Positions 21,467-34,879 of a DNA stretch of 64,000 bases are shown here, one piece after another (position 1 is the first letter of the stretch; every line of letters starts with the position of its first letter). The translations under genes were made by a program, and so were the position numbers. The notes below the pieces were generated by a model. The model saw only the letters and a program-made list of their open reading frames with translations. It was not told where the DNA came from and did not search any database. The stretch is from contig CM049311.1 of assembly GCA_026874595.1 (NCBI GenBank), positions 50,037,676 through 50,101,675 on the forward strand. Direction: 5' to 3'. This stretch comes from Sipunculus nudus (lineage: Eukaryota; Annelida; Sipuncula; Golfingiida; Sipunculidae).

Positions 21467-24400
21467 TCTTCTTTAATTTAAAAAAACTTTTCCAGATATT
21501 ATTGCCTAACGTAAAATATATATTAGTGATATCTCCCAAAATTTTTAACTATTACCCTCAGTTAGGGAGCCATAGTAAAGACAGAGTAAGACCGCATGAC
21601 CACATAGTAAGGGCTGTAGATCTTGGTTTAAGATACTGCGAGAACAATTTTGGTATGATTAGTAATTTCAATGATATCGCAGGAATACGATATGATGAAG
21701 TGTTTCATGCGAAACATCCCCTGGTCGTCTTTTCCGATAGGGTAGATATTGTTTCGAGATATCAATGCAAAACATAAAATATATGTTTCAACGTGAAAAA
21801 AGGTTTTATTTCAACGTGAAAAAAGGGGAGTCTAGCTGACCATTAAGTGATATCTCACTAAATCTCATTTGATGAGGTATTGTCCAAGATATTGCAAAAC
21901 TTTGAATAAAACCTATTATCTCTAATTAATTGTGACCTGATGAAAACAAATAGACCTCTCTAATTTTACAAATGGAAAAGTTACAAAAAATTTAGGCAAA
22001 AATGCCAGATAGTTTAGTTAACATAGGTCACCTAGGAACCGCAGTATCAGGTAAAGTGTACCTAGAAATTAGCCTATTCAGATCTTGTAATCAAAGTGGA
22101 CACATTGTTTATAGTTGTGAAGCTTTGGGACAAAAACGTAATTTTGAAGTGCTTCCCCTGGTGGCTATATTCAAACAATGAAAAATCATTATCGTGATTT
22201 TTATGTATAATAAATTGTGTCAGTTTTGAAGCAATGACTTTAAAATTAGGGCCTCTTGAAATAAAATAATGTAAAACTAATAAAACTCTACATCATACAA
22301 AAAAAACTTGAAATCTCTAGCTTTAAAATGTCAAAAATACAAAAATAGTGTAAACTATTTTGAAATTTCATGAATTTTCCCAAATAAACGTAACCATGGT
22401 CACTGAAACACGAGGCAGTTAACATCAAAGTGAAAGGCCATTTAATGACAAGAAAAAAAGAGCTACAGTTTGTGCTGCTACGATCGTTATTTACAAAGAT
22501 ATGAAGAAAAAAATTTTTTTAAGGTCTTGATGACCCTGACCGATAATGACAAAAAAACAATAGGCTTCTGTTGGGGACAATAACAACCTATATTCATACA
22601 AGTTTCAAGGGCAATTGCAGCAAAAACTTTGATCTGTAGAGTCTAGTCAAACAACAGACAAACACCGTTACAGAAGTACAGACATACACGACTGACTAAC
22701 ATACTTGTCGAAATATCTGATTCCGGAAGAAATAAACAGACATCATGGAATGACTGATCCCCTACTGCATGGGAATCTGATTACCCTAATGCAGCAGAAA
22801 ACCAAATTCCATTTTGGAAAAAAACAGTTCTAGGGGCAACCTGTTCAGGGCTGAATGGGGGGGGGGGGGATATATTTTCGAAGAAAGTCAAGTCAAAATG
22901 GAAGCCAATGTTGCGCACATTGTACAGCTGATTGTAAATATTGATGTATGTCATTGTTCATATAGAACTTCCATGCCAAAAGATGCAATGAATAAACAAT
23001 ATCCATTGATTGTTACAAGTGACCTGTTTCATACATCATGATTTCAGGATAATGATATAAAAGTGGTCATTGTTTTGTTTCAGGTGCTACTTATCCTGGA
23101 GGTGGGGAAAGCGTGGTTTACAAACACGGAACCGAGGCTCCTTTGCGCTATGTGGGGCAGCAGCATGACGTACAGTTGTTACGTGCCCTATTGTAATAAC
23201 GTCCCCTATTGTAATAATTTTTACATTAGGGGTTACAATTGAGCTGTTTCTCGTAACCCCTATTGTAATAACATGCACTATTGTTATAATTATTACATTA
23301 GTGGTTGTATTTGCAACCCCTATTGTAATAACATTTTTATTACATTAGGGGTTGCGGTTGCAATGATTTTGCACACCAGCTTTGGTAAAAAAATAAAAGC
23401 GAATCCAGTGGAACAACGTATATATCGATACCTTTGATCGTGATAATATAAATAATTTGTTTTCAGCAAAGTATATCCGTATTTTAGTGCGATATTGTAA
23501 TGGTACGTTTTTATTATTTGTTTTTAAATTATACAATATAAATGACTATTGTATTTTAAATTGATGATCATTTATTTATTATATTGATTTTAAACGGGGT
23601 TATGTATAAATTGCATGTATGTAGTACACATAATAGTGACTGACCCTTCATTCATTACAACAGGCAACATTATTTTAATTATTTATTAATGACTGTACTA
23701 TTTTGTTCTACATTATCTAGAAATAACAATTATTAAGACACTTTTTAAGTATATGTTTACACTAAATAATCAACGTAACATAATCAAATAACTGTAAGTT
23801 CCTCAATTATTATTTATTTCATCACAATAGGCAATGTTATTTCAAAAGTAGTTTGATAACCATTCAATAACTGAGGTCATTTACAATATAAAAAGGGTAT
23901 TTTAATATTTTCTTAAATGAAACGGTTTTTAGGTGTGCTACTACCAATATGTCTATAAATCATAACTGTTCATATAGTATCACCCATGTACTTAAAAATA
24001 TCTTTAATATTTTTTGGCTTTTATCATTATTACAATAGGCAACGTTTTTACAATAGTGGTGATCCGAGTAACCCCTATTGTAATAAAGTTCTTTAATGTA
24101 ATAACCACTTAATTACCTATGTCATTTACGGTATAAAATTTGTTTAAATATCTATTAAATGCCACAGTTGTGTTGTTTACAAATGCTAAAATGTCTGTAA
24201 ATTATAACTGTTCATAATGTATCTCTATGTACTGCAAAAATAACCATAAGATTTTCTTGGCACAAATTGTATTACAGTAGCCAAAGTTATTACAATAGTG
24301 GTGGGGTCAGAGCAACCCCTATTGTAATAAAGTTCCTCAATGTAATAACCACTTAATTACCTGTGTCATTAACGGTATAAAAGGTGTTTAAATATTCATA

Positions 24401-24937
24401 AAAATGTCACAATTGTATGGTTTACAAATGCTAAAATGTCTGTAAATTATAACTGTTCTTAATGTATCTCCATGTACTGCAAAAAATATCCATAAGGTTT
24501 TTCTTGCATACATTTTATTACAATAGGCAACGTTATTACAAAAGTGGTGGGGTCCGAGTAACCCCTTTTGTAATAAAGTTCCTTAATGTAATAACCACTC
24601 AATCATTCATGCTATTAACTGTAATTTAAAGGTTCTCTTAACGGTACCCATATTGAGAAATAAAGGAGGTGAGATTCCTCGCGATCGTTATGTGTTGCGA
24701 TTATTTTAAGTTTCCGGATTGTACCGAGGAGTAACACATAGAAGAAATTGCATGCCGCCGTGCAGGTTTATAGGAAATCTCTCCACACGCCTTCGATATT
24801 TCATACATAAGGAATCCTACACGTGACTTCTGAGGAAATAAGCCCTCAAAAATTGTCAAAGTCCGGTTTTTGGGCCCATCTCCCATGGTAGTTGGGGGAG
24901 CTTAATTCATTTACTTTCTTATAACAACAGCGCCAAG

Positions 24938-24940
<3 letters not shown>

Positions 24941-24977
<37 letters not shown>
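24941..24977. repeat. (TA)n microsatellite
   Basis: Perfect TA run within the 3.2-kb transposon. Longer in the unit 3 copy (34451-34497). Confidence 0.9.
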
Positions 24978-24981
<4 letters not shown>

Positions 24982-25302
24982 TCAACAATTGTTTAACGTA
25001 CAATATTTCAAGTATATTTTAAGTAATGGGAATAATTAAAGGAACAGAGCCATGGTAATAGTAAAAGAACGCCGTAAATGAACAGTAAGCGTGCCTGAGA
25101 GGTAAGAATATTTTTGTTCGGGCCATTTTGAATTTTTAGAAGATGACATTAAATATGTTGATGTGAATGCATATCTGTAAAAAAAAAGTTAAACGTATGA
25201 TAAAGCAACTTTATTTGAAAAAGAAAATGTGTTTACTGTTTAATCAGCAGATACTTGCTTTCACGTTGGTCGATGGTCTTGAAGTGGAAGATTCGGTTTA
25301 AA

Positions 25303-25304
<2 letters not shown>

Positions 25305-25351
<47 letters not shown>
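25305..25351. repeat. (AT)n microsatellite
   Basis: Perfect AT run within the 3.2-kb transposon. Its unit 3 counterpart at 34825-34875 is a few bases longer. Confidence 0.9.
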
Positions 25352-25355
<4 letters not shown>

Positions 25356-25375
25356 CATACATGGAAAAAATTTAC

Positions 25376-25463
25376 CTTTTCAGACACAGACACACTAAAA
25401 ATATTGTGTTTAATATATATATATATTTGTATATAATATATATAGTGTCTGTGTCTGAAAAGT
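25376..25463. repeat. Inverted repeat (hairpin) inside the 3.2-kb transposon
   Basis: CTTTTCAGACACAGACAC at 25376-25393 pairs with GTGTCTGTGTCTGAAAAG near 25445-25462 across an AT-rich loop of about 50 bp. It is preserved in the unit 3 copy (about 34900-34987). It may be a small nested MITE. Confidence 0.75.
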
Positions 25464-28400
25464 TTTATTACCATGTTTTCACGTTAATCTCGAGTAATTT
25501 GACACCATAGGAGAAATTAAGCGACGGGTCTGTCGCATATATTAGAAACAACACCAGGGTATGCACAGGATGAACTCGGTCCATGGGAACCTATACGCCG
25601 ACCTCCTGTCGAACTCGAGCGCAACTTTCAAATTCCAAGAGGGAAAAATATTTCAATCTCAATAACCTAACAATCTGTATAGTTATCACTCAGAACAGGG
25701 GTGTTACAGTGAAATGTATGAACACCTGTTTGTTACTACCCTATAAATGACACACAACAATAGTCTGATACCGTGGTTATTACATTATTGGACGTTATTA
25801 CAATTTGGGCTGCTCGGTCCAACCTGTATTGAAATAACGCTGCCTATTGTAATAATTGATCATAATACTATTGTCCACAAATAACAAAATAGTTCTTAAT
25901 TGGAATAAAATGAAAATAAATAATAATTTCCAGAATAAATCAATAATTGTCTTAAAATAATCCGTTCATAATATCCGGCTTATTTTTATTTAGATATATT
26001 ACTTATATGATATATAATATTAATTATAGTATAATTTATATATAACATAATATTATATTAATAATAATTTAATTGACGGTTAAATGCGGCGATTCACTAG
26101 CCGTCTAAACAGTATTTAACAGTTAATCACTGTAACATTAAGTGTTTGTTAAAATCACAAATTACATGTCTACAGGTATCGATTTATGTGTGGTATTACA
26201 GTATTTACATTTTTTTACCAAATCTGGTGTGCAAAAACCATTGCAACCGCAACCCCATATTGTAATAATAATAACAATAAAGCACGTTATTACAATAGGG
26301 GTTGTGAGAAACAGCTCACTTGTAACCCCTAATGTAATAATTATTACATTAGGGGACGTTATAACAATAGGGGACGTAACATACAGTTACTCTTGACCCA
26401 ATTCACCTCTTCTGCCATGCTGAAGTTCCTTGAGGAGATTAATGGGGGAGGGCCTAATTGTTAACAACGAGCTCTTCCAAACCCTGATCGGCAGGCTCAA
26501 TAGATCAGGAGGGAGAAATGGGTCATGGGAGAGGTCCATCCTGCTGTCAACCTGGAAAAGGGGGTGAGATACCATGAACTGGCCGACCAAGGAGTCCCTG
26601 TATGTTCCCGTGTCAACAGTCTCCCCAGAAGCCTCAGCAAGCCCGACAGAATGTTTGAATTATTAAGTAAATTCAGTACGTCAGGTTATGGCTTGTTGAA
26701 GCGTATGCTACTCTGGCCCCGATCGCGTATAGGAATGAAGACATATGCAGGCCATGTTGAATCTGAAAGGACACAAAACTCTTATTTCACTGGGGCCACT
26801 GATGGCTCTAATCTACGATGCAGCCCACAAAGCAGAACCCCTTGTGTTCACTTTTGACCAGGCTTCAGAGAGACTGCTTGCTGACCTGTGCAACAAAGCA
26901 AACTAAGTCATGCAACTGACTGACGCCCGCCCAAAAATTTCTACCCCTGCAGGAGCAAATTTTGTGGACCATGTAGTGAAGGTGAGAATTAGCACAATCA
27001 AACAATAAACAATGAAATGCAACACACATTTTAAATCTCACACTGCAGTCACTGAGAGCGGGCATGCTGATCCCCATACCAGCTGAGGAGACCGGGGAAA
27101 TGGAGAATGAGGCACCACTAACCAGTCAGGAAGATGTTGTGCTAGGGGCAGTATGTGTGCCAGCACAAGGCATCATGTACCAAACAAATGGGTCCAGAAG
27201 GTATTGATGATGAAAGGCTATGTAGTGACCAGGTGGCATATAAAGATATAAATTTACTTGGATTCAGCCGAAATCTTGACAGTCATGAATATGACGAGTC
27301 AAGAGGCCTTGGCACGCTGGTAAAATCTGGAGTCAGCCACATTTTCTTTAAGGAAGTGCTAACAATCCAGCATGTCAAAGATCAGTTAAACTGTTTGGGG
27401 ATCTCAACAGGCAGGTACGTGGACATTTAAATCATCCTCTGCCAAGGGATTCCGTGGATACTGCAAGACTGTGGAGAGTGCATCCTTTATCGGAAAGGGC
27501 CAAGGCCTTCCTCAGTGAGAATGAGGGACAGTGACAGGGTCTTGAAACCATAGCATATGAGGGTGTATATAAAAGTCGGAGAATCCCCGGAAAACGGAAC
27601 AAGTAGCGGGCTCCCTTTATAAAAAACATAACAGATAGTTATCATATACTTGAAGCACAAAAATCAATTGAAATGCATATAAGTAAAGGTAAAAATAATA
27701 TTATTTGACTCAGCTAAGAAGAAAAAACAAAGGAAAAGGGCTGATAAAAAATCTGGACGCCAAAAACCAAGGCTGAATGATTATGAAGTCGAACCGGCAC
27801 CCGATTCCTTTTTGGCTACAGACACAGTTGCAGACCAATTATCTGCATCTACACCTAAACAATGTTCCATAAATACAATGCCAAATTCAGGATTAAAAAT
27901 ACCAAAAAGTAAAATTGTCAAGAAATAACGGTTCAAAATTCAAGATGAACAGACCAAAAAATTGAGAATTGCTCAGCTGTTAATGAGGATGATTTATTGG
28001 ATATTTTGCCAATACATTTGTGAAAGTTTCCCTTAATATTTCTTTAGAGAGGGAAAAACAAGAGTCTCAGCCAGCCTTTTCTGGAAATGCTGCTACTTGT
28101 CTCTCCCCTACTGTAGCCATCCCTGAAATTTCCTTTTACAGTTCCATTGAAATAAAACCTGTTCTTGAAAATGACCATGAAATGCTTTCGGAGGATAATT
28201 TTTACAATTTGGACGAGTGATCAAAGAAATGATCTTGATGATGTCATATTGTGGCATAGTCATACTTTTTCAGTTTTTGAACTGATATTGTTTGGACAAA
28301 TTATGTTCATGTAAATTTACATATTACATTTTGTGAATGAAAAATAGGGGCCCTGTGGGTGATGGCGCTCAGCTGAAATCGATCCTGAGAATATTTATAT

Positions 28401-29544
28401 AAAATCCTAGTGACTTTGTTTCCTGTGCACTACATGAAAGATGCAGGAGCCTCTCATGATCACAAAAAAATCAGTATTTCAATTATGTGACTTGTAATAT
28501 GCATGTAAATATATCGAAACCCTGTTAATTATGAAATAATTGATGTGAAAGATGCAAATTAATTCGCTTTAAATTCATTAACTGAAACAAAATGCTGTAA
28601 AAGATTTAAAAATTTCCATTTTAAAGGAACATAATCTCTGATAAGCATATTAATAGTAAATCAGGTATGATTTGCATCCGAACTGTGTAATATATATTTA
28701 TGAAACTTGTAGCCTGAAACCATTCAATGATTCAATGAGTGAGTAATTTTTTTAGGATAAGTTTCAATTTCCAAAATTTTCATTTCAACTTTTGGAAAAT
28801 TAATTCAGATTGTAAGTTGAGTCAAGGGAGATGCCTCGATTGAAGCAATTACATATAGGTGATCGCTGCATTTCTCTAACTGCAGACAACTGGACTGGTT
28901 TGGTTTGATATAAACAACACTTGACATGGTGTATGAAAATTTAATGAAAGCTACCCCTGTTCAACCAAATCCTTTCAACCTTCAGAATGTATTAGTTTGT
29001 TTAACTGTTAGTTGGTCAGAATGTGATAATAAAAGCGAATGTACATATATAGAAGAAAGGTGCAATAGTCAAGTTAGGGTAATTTAAGGTAATGATTTGA
29101 CATAAATGTCTAATATTAGAAAATGTTTATCTAATTTATAATACAACTAAGTTGAATGCAGATGTATACTTGAAATAAGGGCGCTCTAGCTAAACAGTAT
29201 CATGTGAATTAAGTAAATGTCTTTCATGATTTTTGACAAAGTACATTATGTTTTGGCACATAACTTCAACGATCTCTGCAATATTGACCTAATTTCTGAC
29301 ATGTACATAGGCAGTATAGGAATAGGCATGTCAAATATGAATAGATTAACTACAGGGGTTTCGAAGTGTGCAGTTTTGATGTGTAGCAATACGGGAAAAT
29401 AGGAGTTTTTTTCATCAGAGGTACATAAGTGACACCATCATTATTCAGCATGAAACTGTCGATCGTAGTTATAATGAAAGCAAGTACGGCAGTGAAACTA
29501 AACACTCCTGGAAGGATGTACTGGTTATGTGCATGTGTTTTGAT

Positions 29545-29750
29545 ATAATTTCTGACTGTGAACTACTTTGCTTTTCAGAGCCGGTGGGACAGTTCCTATA
29601 GACATCTGCAGACACATATGGCACCTCACTATCGATAATGCTTGTATCTCTGCTAAAAAGTACTTCTGCCTGCCTGGGGACTCGAACCGTGTACCAGAGA
29701 TATGATGATTCAGATGACTACAAGCACCATGGAAAAATGTCCCTCATTGG
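29545..29750 (-). repeat. tRNA-derived SINE head, unit 3
   Basis: B box complement intact at 29678-29688. The A box region (29724-29735) is changed to GCACCATGGAAA on the plus strand. Confidence 0.55.
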
Positions 29751-30952
29751 TAAGATCTGTGTGAATCAGTGAAACAGGCTTGTGAGCTCTTGTAATATCT
29801 AACTGGTCTTTTGCTCTGGCATCTACCAATCGTATCTGAACCTGGCAGTGTGACTGAGGTGGAATGAAGTACAGGTGGTGTTCTCAAGAGGGGAAGTTTA
29901 AATGGAACCTGTACATACTGGATAAAGCGGGAAATATTTGAGCATTTATTGTAACAGATAATCATGAAGTTTAGCCTTAATTACATGTAGAAACAAAATG
30001 GTGTATGACAGTGTTGGGAAAATGTCATTTCATGTTCAACCCCATTGTATTTGGTTGTGCTCAAGCAGAGGAAAATCGGGTATAGTAAGTTGTTTGGTTA
30101 TATGAACTCTCATACCATACATATAGACTGAACACATCTCTAAGGATAATAAGACCTACGTTCAGGCTAATCATTTCTTGATTCTATAGCTGACATGTCT
30201 ATATGGTAATTTTGGAACTAATTTTTAATAGAAAATGCAAACCCCTTTGTGTAGTGTACCAACAAAATGTCTAAACAAGCACACCATTGCCACCCACTAA
30301 GCCTTAATGACATGCAGGTATCGCGAGTTTTGTAAAAAAAAAATCTGTCAAATTCCTGGTTAGTTATCAATGCGGCACTCAAACTAGCACAGACGGACAG
30401 ATTGACGGAGTGTTGGTACACCATATGACATCATATGATGGTCATGCTTATTACAAACTTTATTACAGTTACAAACTAGAGAACATATGTCAAACGCTTG
30501 TCGGAAATTGACATTGATAGACAGAAATATAAGCATGTATAAATCATCAAATGAATATCTCCTGCAGGAAATAGAACAAATAACAAAATATAACTATGCT
30601 AACTGCAAAATTTGGAAGTTTAACCCCAGGGTCAAAAGGCCATGAAATCTGGAATGAAATGAGATAATTAACAATTGATTCTGATATGGCGTTGGGACTA
30701 TGTTGCCCAGGCAGACTGTCACTACATTCACTACCATACAGGTACCTCATACATTTATATATTTGATTAAGTTGACCAGAATGGGCCAGGGGGCACAATT
30801 TTTACCCTTAAATTTGCAGCCATGGTACAGTTAAGAAAAGGCCATATGCTTAAAAATTGAGGCCATGCACCCTATTTTCAGAAGCCGCGATTAAAATTGT
30901 GATATGGTTAGTAATTGTAGCAGAAAAGTGATATGTTGAAGTGTTTCCTGTG

Positions 30953-30971
30953 CTACGCCCCCTGGTTGCGA
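30953..30971 (-). promoter_or_regulatory. CTCF-like motif, degraded (unit 3)
   Basis: Same sequence as the unit 2 site. Confidence 0.3.
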
Positions 30972-32593
30972 TCTTCTTTAATTTAAAAAAACTTTTCCAG
31001 ATATTATTGCCTAACGTAAAATATATATTAGTGATATCTCCCAAAATTTTTAACTATTACCCTCAGTTAGGGAGCCATAGTAAAGACAGAGTAAGACCGC
31101 ATGACCACATAGTAAGGGCTGTAGATCTTGGTTTAAGATACTGCGAGAACAATTTTGGTATGATTAGTAATTTCAATGATATCGCAGGAATACGATATGA
31201 TGAAGTGTTTCATGCGAAACATCCCCTGGTCGTCTTTTCCGATAGGGTAGATATTGTTTCGAGATATCAATGCAAAACATAAAATATATGTTTCAACGTG
31301 AAAAAAGGTTTTATTTCAACGTGAAAAAAGGGGAGTCTAGCTGACCATTAAGTGATATCTCACTAAATCTCATTTGATGAGGAATTGTCCAAGATATTGC
31401 AAAACTTTGAATAAAACCTATTATCTCTAATTAATTGTGACCTGATGAAAACAAATAGACCTCTCTAATTTTACAAATGGAAAAGTTACAAAAAATTTAG
31501 GCAAAAATGCCAGATAGTTTAGTTAACATAGGTCACCTAGGAACCGCAGTATCAGGTAAAGTGTACCTAGAAATTAGCCTATTCAGATCTTGTAATCAAA
31601 GTGGACACATTGTTTATAGTTGTGAAGCTTTGGGACAAAAACGTAATTTTGAAGTGCTTCCCCTGGTGGCTATATTCAAACAATGAAAAATCATTATCGT
31701 GATTTTTATGTATAATAAATTGTGTCAGTTTTGAAGCAATGACTTTAAAATTAGGGCCTCTTGAAATAAAATAATGTAAAACTAATAAAACTCTACATCA
31801 TACAAAAAAAACTTGAAATCTCTAGCTTTAAAATGTCAAAAATACAAAAATAGTGTAAACTATTTTGAAATTTCATGAATTTTCCCAAATAAACGTAACC
31901 ATGGTCACTGAAACACGAGGCAGTTAACATCAAAGTGAAAGGCCATTTAATGACAAGAAAAAAAGAGCTACAGTTTGTGCTGCTACGATCGTTATTTACA
32001 AAGATATGAAGAAAAAAAAATTTTTAAGGTCTTGATGACCCTGACCGATAATGACAAAAAAACAATAGGCTTCTGTTGGGGACAATAACAACCTATATTC
32101 ATACAAGTTTCAAGGGCAATTGCAGCAAAAACTTTGATCTGTAGAGTCTAGTCAAACAACAGACAAACACCGTTACAGAAGTACAGACATACACGACTGA
32201 CTAACATACTTGTCGAAATATCTGATTCCGGAAGAAATAAACAGACATCATGGAATGACTGATCCCCTACTGCATGGGAATCTGATTACCCTAATGCAGC
32301 AGAAAACCAAATTCCATTTTGGAAAAAAACAGTTCTAGGGGCAACCTGTTCAGGGCTGAATGGGGGGGGGGGGGGGGGGATATATTTTCGAAGAAAGTCA
32401 AGTCAAAATGGAAGCCAATGTTGCGCACATTGTATGGCTGATTGTAAATATTGATGTATGTCATTGTTCATATAGAACTTCCATGCCAAAAGATGCAATG
32501 AATAAACAATATCCATTGATTGTTACAAGTGACCTGTTTCATACATCATGATTTCAGGATAATGATATAAAAGTGGTCATTGTTTTGTTTCAG

Positions 32594-34447
32594 GTGCTAC
32601 TTATCCTGGAGGTGGGGAAAGCGTGGTTTACAAACACGGAACCGAGGCTCCTTTGCGCTATGTGGGGCAGCAGCATGACGTACAGTTGTTACGTGCCCTA
32701 TTGTAATAACGTCCCCTATTGTAATAATTTTTACATTAGGGGTTACAATTGAGCTGTTTCTCGTAACCCCTATTGTAATAACATGCACTATTGTTATAAT
32801 TATTACATTAGGGGTTGTATTTGCAACCCCTATTGTAATAACATTTTTATTACATTAGGGGTTGCGGTTGCAATGATTTTGCACACCAGCTTTGGTAAAA
32901 AAATAAAAGCGAATCCAGTGGAACAACGTATATATCGATACCTTTGATCGTGATAATATAAATAATTTGTTTTCAGCAAAGTATATCCGTATTTTAGTGC
33001 GATATTGTAATGGTACGTTTTTATTATTTGTTTTTAAATTATACAATATGAATGACTTTTGTATTTTAAATTGATGATCATTTATTTATTATATTGATTT
33101 TAAACGGGGTTATGTATAAATTGCATGTATGTAGTACACATAATAGTGACTGACCCTTCATTCATTACAACAGGCAACATTATTTTAATTATTTATTAAT
33201 GACTGTACTATTTTGTTCTACATTATCTAGAAATAACAATTATTAAGACACTTTTTAAGTATATGTTTACACTAAATAATCAACGTAACATAATCAAATA
33301 ACTGTAAGTTCCTCAATTATTATTTATTTCATCACAATAGGCAATGTTATTTCAAAAGTAGTTTGATAACCATTCAATAACTGAGGTCATTTACAATATA
33401 AAAAGGGTATTTTAATATTTTCTTAAATGAAAAGGTTTTTAGGTGTGCTACTACCAATATGTCTATAAATCATAACTGTTCATATAGTATCACCCATGTA
33501 CTTAAAAATATCTTTAATATTTTTTGGCTTTTATCATTATTACAATAGGCAACGTTTTTACAATAGTGGTGATCCGAGTAACCCCTATTGTAATAAAGTT
33601 CTTTAATGTAATAACCACTTAATTACCTATGTCATTTACGGTATAAAATTTGTTTAAATATCTATTAAATGCCACAGTTGTGTTGTTTACAAATGCTAAA
33701 ATGTCTGTAAATTATAACTGTTCATAATGTATCTCTATGTACTGCAAAAATAACCATAAGATTTTCTTGGCACAAATTGTATTACAGTAGGCAAAGTTAT
33801 TACAATAGTGGTGGGGTCAGAGCAACCCCTATTGTAATAAAGTTCCTCAATGTAATAACCACTTAATTACCTGTGTCATTAACGGTATAAAAGGTGTTTA
33901 AATATTCATAAAAATGTCACAATTGTATGGTTTACAAATGCTAAAATGTCTGTAAATTATAACTGTTCTTAATGTATCTCCATGTACTGCAAAAAATATC
34001 CATAAGGTTTTTCTTGCATACATTTTATTACAATAGGCAACGTTATTACAAAAGTGGTGGGGTCCGAGTAACCCCTTTTGTAATAAAGTTCCTTAATGTA
34101 ATAACCACTCAATCATTCATGCTATTAACTGTAATTTAAAGGTTCTCTTAACGGTACCCATATTGAGAAATAAAGGAGGTGAGATTCCTCGCGATCGTTA
34201 TGTGTTGCGATTATTTTAAGTTTCCGGATTGTACCGAGGAGTAACACATAGAAGAAATTGCATGCCGCCGTGCAGGTTTATAGGAAATCTCTCCACACGC
34301 CTTCGATATTTCATACATAAGGAATCCTACACGTGACTTCTGAGGAAATAAGCCCTCAAAAATTGTCAAAGTCCGGTTTTTGGGCCCATCTCCCATGGTA
34401 GTTGGGGGAGCTTAATTCATTTACTTTCTTATAACAACAGCGCCAAG

Positions 34448-34501
<54 letters not shown>

Positions 34502-34822
34502 TCAACAATTGTTTAACGTACAATATTTCAAGTATATTTTAAGTAATGGGAATAATTAAAGGAACAGAGCCATGGTAATAGTAAAAGAACGCCGTAAATG
34601 AACAGTAAGCGTGCCTGAGAGGTAAGAATATTTTTGTTCGGGCCATTTTGAATTTTTAGAAGATGACATTAAATATGTTGATGTGAATGCATATCTGTAA
34701 AAAAAAAGTTAAACGTATGATAAAGCAACTTTATTTGAAAAAGAAAATGTGTTTACTGTTTAATCAGCAGATACTTGCTTTCACGTTGGTCGATGGTCTT
34801 GAAGTGGAAGATTCGGTTTAAA

Positions 34823-34879
<57 letters not shown>

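Larger units (their letters stand above)
23177..26381. mobile_element. 3.2-kb long-inverted-repeat transposon, non-autonomous (copy in unit 2)
   Basis: The ends are inverted: TGTTACGTGCCC at 23177 against GGGGACGTAACA ending at 26381. Inverted similarity extends about 200-250 bp inward, to the GCACACCAG(C/A)TTTGGTAAA word at about 23380 and its complement near 26225. TACAGT is duplicated at 23171-23176 and 26382-26387. The empty site in units 0, 4 and 5 reads GACGTACAGTTACTC, so a 6-bp target duplication is directly shown. CCCCTATTGTAATAA and its complement occur many times in both termini and inside. A ~240-bp internal repeat begins near 23656, 23823, 24031, 24273 and 24519. No transposase was found. 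The superfamily is uncertain; 6-bp duplications are uncommon. Confidence 0.85.
23084..28220 (+). pseudogene. Relic of the unrecognised gene, unit 2, split by the 3.2-kb transposon
   Basis: The first block (23084-23176) keeps a tyrosine codon where units 0, 4 and 5 have TAG: ATYPGGGESVVYKHG then EAPLRYVGQQHDVQ. The transposon interrupts it right after that, and the same reading frame continues at 26388 with TQFTSSAMLKFLEEINGG. Later blocks: KFSTSGYGLLKRML (26525-26857), GFSRNLDSHEYDES through GISTGRYVD (27155-27430), RDSVDTARLW, the lysine-rich block and ENDHEMLSEDN (28020-28220). No function can be assigned. Confidence 0.6.
19157..28660 (+). repeat. Array unit 2 (9.5 kb, with the 3.2-kb transposon)
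   Basis: A full-length unit: SINE head region, middle non-coding block (20.8-22.8 kb), relic exons split by the 3.2-kb transposon, and a ~450-bp tail ending in AATAGTAAA. The next unit begins 9,504 bp later and is nearly identical. A 22-bp word (TTTCAACGTGAAAAAAGG) is tandemly doubled at about 21785-21830 here and in unit 3 but not in units 4-5. Middle-block reading frames such as 21436-21777 are not supported as genes. Confidence 0.9.

Noticed and set aside
21436-21777. 113-codon frame in the middle block (also at 30941, 47215)
   Set aside because: Frame and length are not kept between units, and part of it spans the 230-bp piece missing from unit 1. It is more likely non-coding repeat.
23087-23278. 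Minus-strand frame rich in VITIG repeats (also at 32597-32788, and plus-strand 26142-26396)
   Set aside because: It is a reading of the repeated TTATTACAATAGGGG-type motif in the transposon termini, not a protein.
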